From contig NW_026515482.1 of NCBI RefSeq assembly GCF_014898815.1, positions 2,418,001-2,482,000 of the forward strand: a DNA stretch of 64,000 nucleotides. The letters run 5' to 3'. A model generated the notes under the pieces. It was not told the origin of the DNA, ran no database searches, and was given only the letters and a program-made list of their open reading frames with translations. Numbering within the stretch: position 1 is the first letter of the stretch; each line of letters starts with the position of its first letter. This stretch comes from Panonychus citri. Its lineage: Eukaryota; Arthropoda; Arachnida; Trombidiformes; Tetranychidae. Below, in pieces: positions 62,887 to 64,000 of this stretch. The position numbers were made by a program, and so were the translations under genes.

Positions 62887-64000
62887 CTAATAACAATTAA
62901 AGAGTAAAATTAGTTAATAGTTGTAGTTACAATAATCAGGATGATGATAATGATAATTTTGATGGAGTAAATAAAAAGGATGACGACGATCAAGTGTAAA
63001 CAAGGAAGCAAAAGTTACGTTCAATCAACAAGTAGTTTCTTTTTTGTTGATTGTATAATAAGAGAGTTAATTATGATTGTTGTGGTGATAATGATGATAA
63101 GAAAGAGAGAGAGAGAGAGAGAAAGTTGTCTCAAAGTAGCCTGATGAATGAGCGCTTCAGATGATCAAATATCTGTTGTTAATTGAAGATTGTAAAGATA
63201 ACCTAAATTTATTTGATTGTAGTTGTTAAATTAATACAATTAAAGTTTAAACCAGAAAGAAAAAAACTTTAATCAAAACGTGGGAATTAATTGTTTACCT
63301 GTCTTACTTTAATTGTTTTACCTGAGAAATTGGTAAGGAAAATTGTTGACAAATTAGTTGAGATCCACTAATAATTCACTGATAAATCATATATCTCAAT
63401 TGATTACAATTAATTCATGTGTAAATTAATCTGATGATCTGTCATTGATCAATTTTTTTTCCTTTGACAGGTCAACACTTTCAATCAACTTTAAATCATA
63501 ATTGGAGAGTAGTTGAAGTTTAAATTGTTGTACTATTTAAATTAATACCAACTAGAGGTTAACAGATTAACAATTGATTAACCTGACAGGATTATGAATG
63601 AATTTTTTTTCATACGATAAAAATAATAATCTATTTTTATGTATTCAAAATATTGACACAGTTTCCTAATCCAGTGAATGATAAAAACTTTTACATTTAT
63701 CTGACATTTGTAATCAGCAAGGGATCATCATCATCATCAAGATAGTAATGATGATAACCCTTTTCTGATCACTCTACATGGGATCAGATTATCATCAAGG
63801 TATTAATTTCAAATCATCATCATCACCATGATAACACAATTTTAATCACAATATTATCATCATATTGTTATTGGTAAATTGGTGTCAGTTAATAATATTG
63901 ACCAGGAAATTTTGTCTTGAGAAAGTTAATTTGACCTTAACTAAGTGAAACAATCAACTAATTGTAATCAGGTTGGTTGATTGTTTAAACAATTTAATCT
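62887..64000 (-). other. Intron or upstream sequence of the RhoGAP gene
   Basis: The exon at 62886 begins after an acceptor (TTATTAG) with no start codon, so the gene continues towards and past the window end. I found no additional exon in this 1.1 kb. It contains a (GA)n run near 63102-63122 and ATC repeats. Confidence 0.5.

Noticed and set aside
1..64000. Transposable elements, CRISPR arrays, tRNA or rRNA genes
   Set aside because: I looked for transposase or reverse-transcriptase motifs, long terminal or inverted repeats, spaced repeats and tRNA-like cloverleaves, and saw none I could support. Short RNA genes may be missed by eye.

Overview
This is nuclear DNA from a eukaryote with spliceosomal introns, very probably an arthropod. 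An acariform mite is my best guess but is not proven. The support is AT-rich non-coding DNA, GT-AG introns, proteins full of Ser, Asn, His and Gln runs coded by TCA/AAT/CAT-type repeats, and the gene set itself: cramped, a CLASP-type TOG protein, a secreted selenocysteine glutathione peroxidase, a Fox factor and a PH-RhoGAP. I see no prokaryotic operons, CRISPR array or recognisable transposase or reverse transcriptase.

Layout. At 537-3593 (minus) is a three-exon gene for a Lys/Glu/Arg-rich, probably nuclear, protein of unknown function. It has an apparent +1 frame slip inside a long polypurine tract. It diverges from the single-exon cramped/CRAMP1-like gene (4676-7537, plus). After 6.7 kb of non-coding DNA, a Ser/Asn-rich coding exon lies at 14211-15222 (plus). 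Its phase-1 donor matches the acceptor of a CLASP TOG cassette starting at 36654, which would imply a 21-kb intron. Nested in that interval on the minus strand (29590-31443) is a two-exon glutathione peroxidase. Its catalytic residue is coded by an in-frame TGA at 31204-31206, and a good SECIS candidate lies in its 3' region at 29293-29349.

From 36654 to 44353 there are two tandem copies of a CLASP TOG2 cassette, each bounded by phase-1 introns, followed by a short terminal exon (44439-44617). The two TOG domains differ at one residue, while the flanking parts have diverged. Each copy also carries a different single-base frame disturbance in its Ser-rich linker. The third TOG and C-terminal domains of ordinary CLASPs are not found here.

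A 7-kb gene-free stretch follows, rich in CT/GA microsatellites. Next comes an intronless forkhead gene (51711-54161, minus; FoxQ2-like). Last is a RhoGAP of the ARHGAP9/12/15/27 type (57857-62886, minus). Nine of its exons could be joined with consistent phase; its 5' part lies outside the window.

The genes do not form a pathway. The two points that deserve most attention are the selenocysteine recoding gene with its SECIS, and the phase-symmetric, apparently gene-converted TOG cassette duplication.
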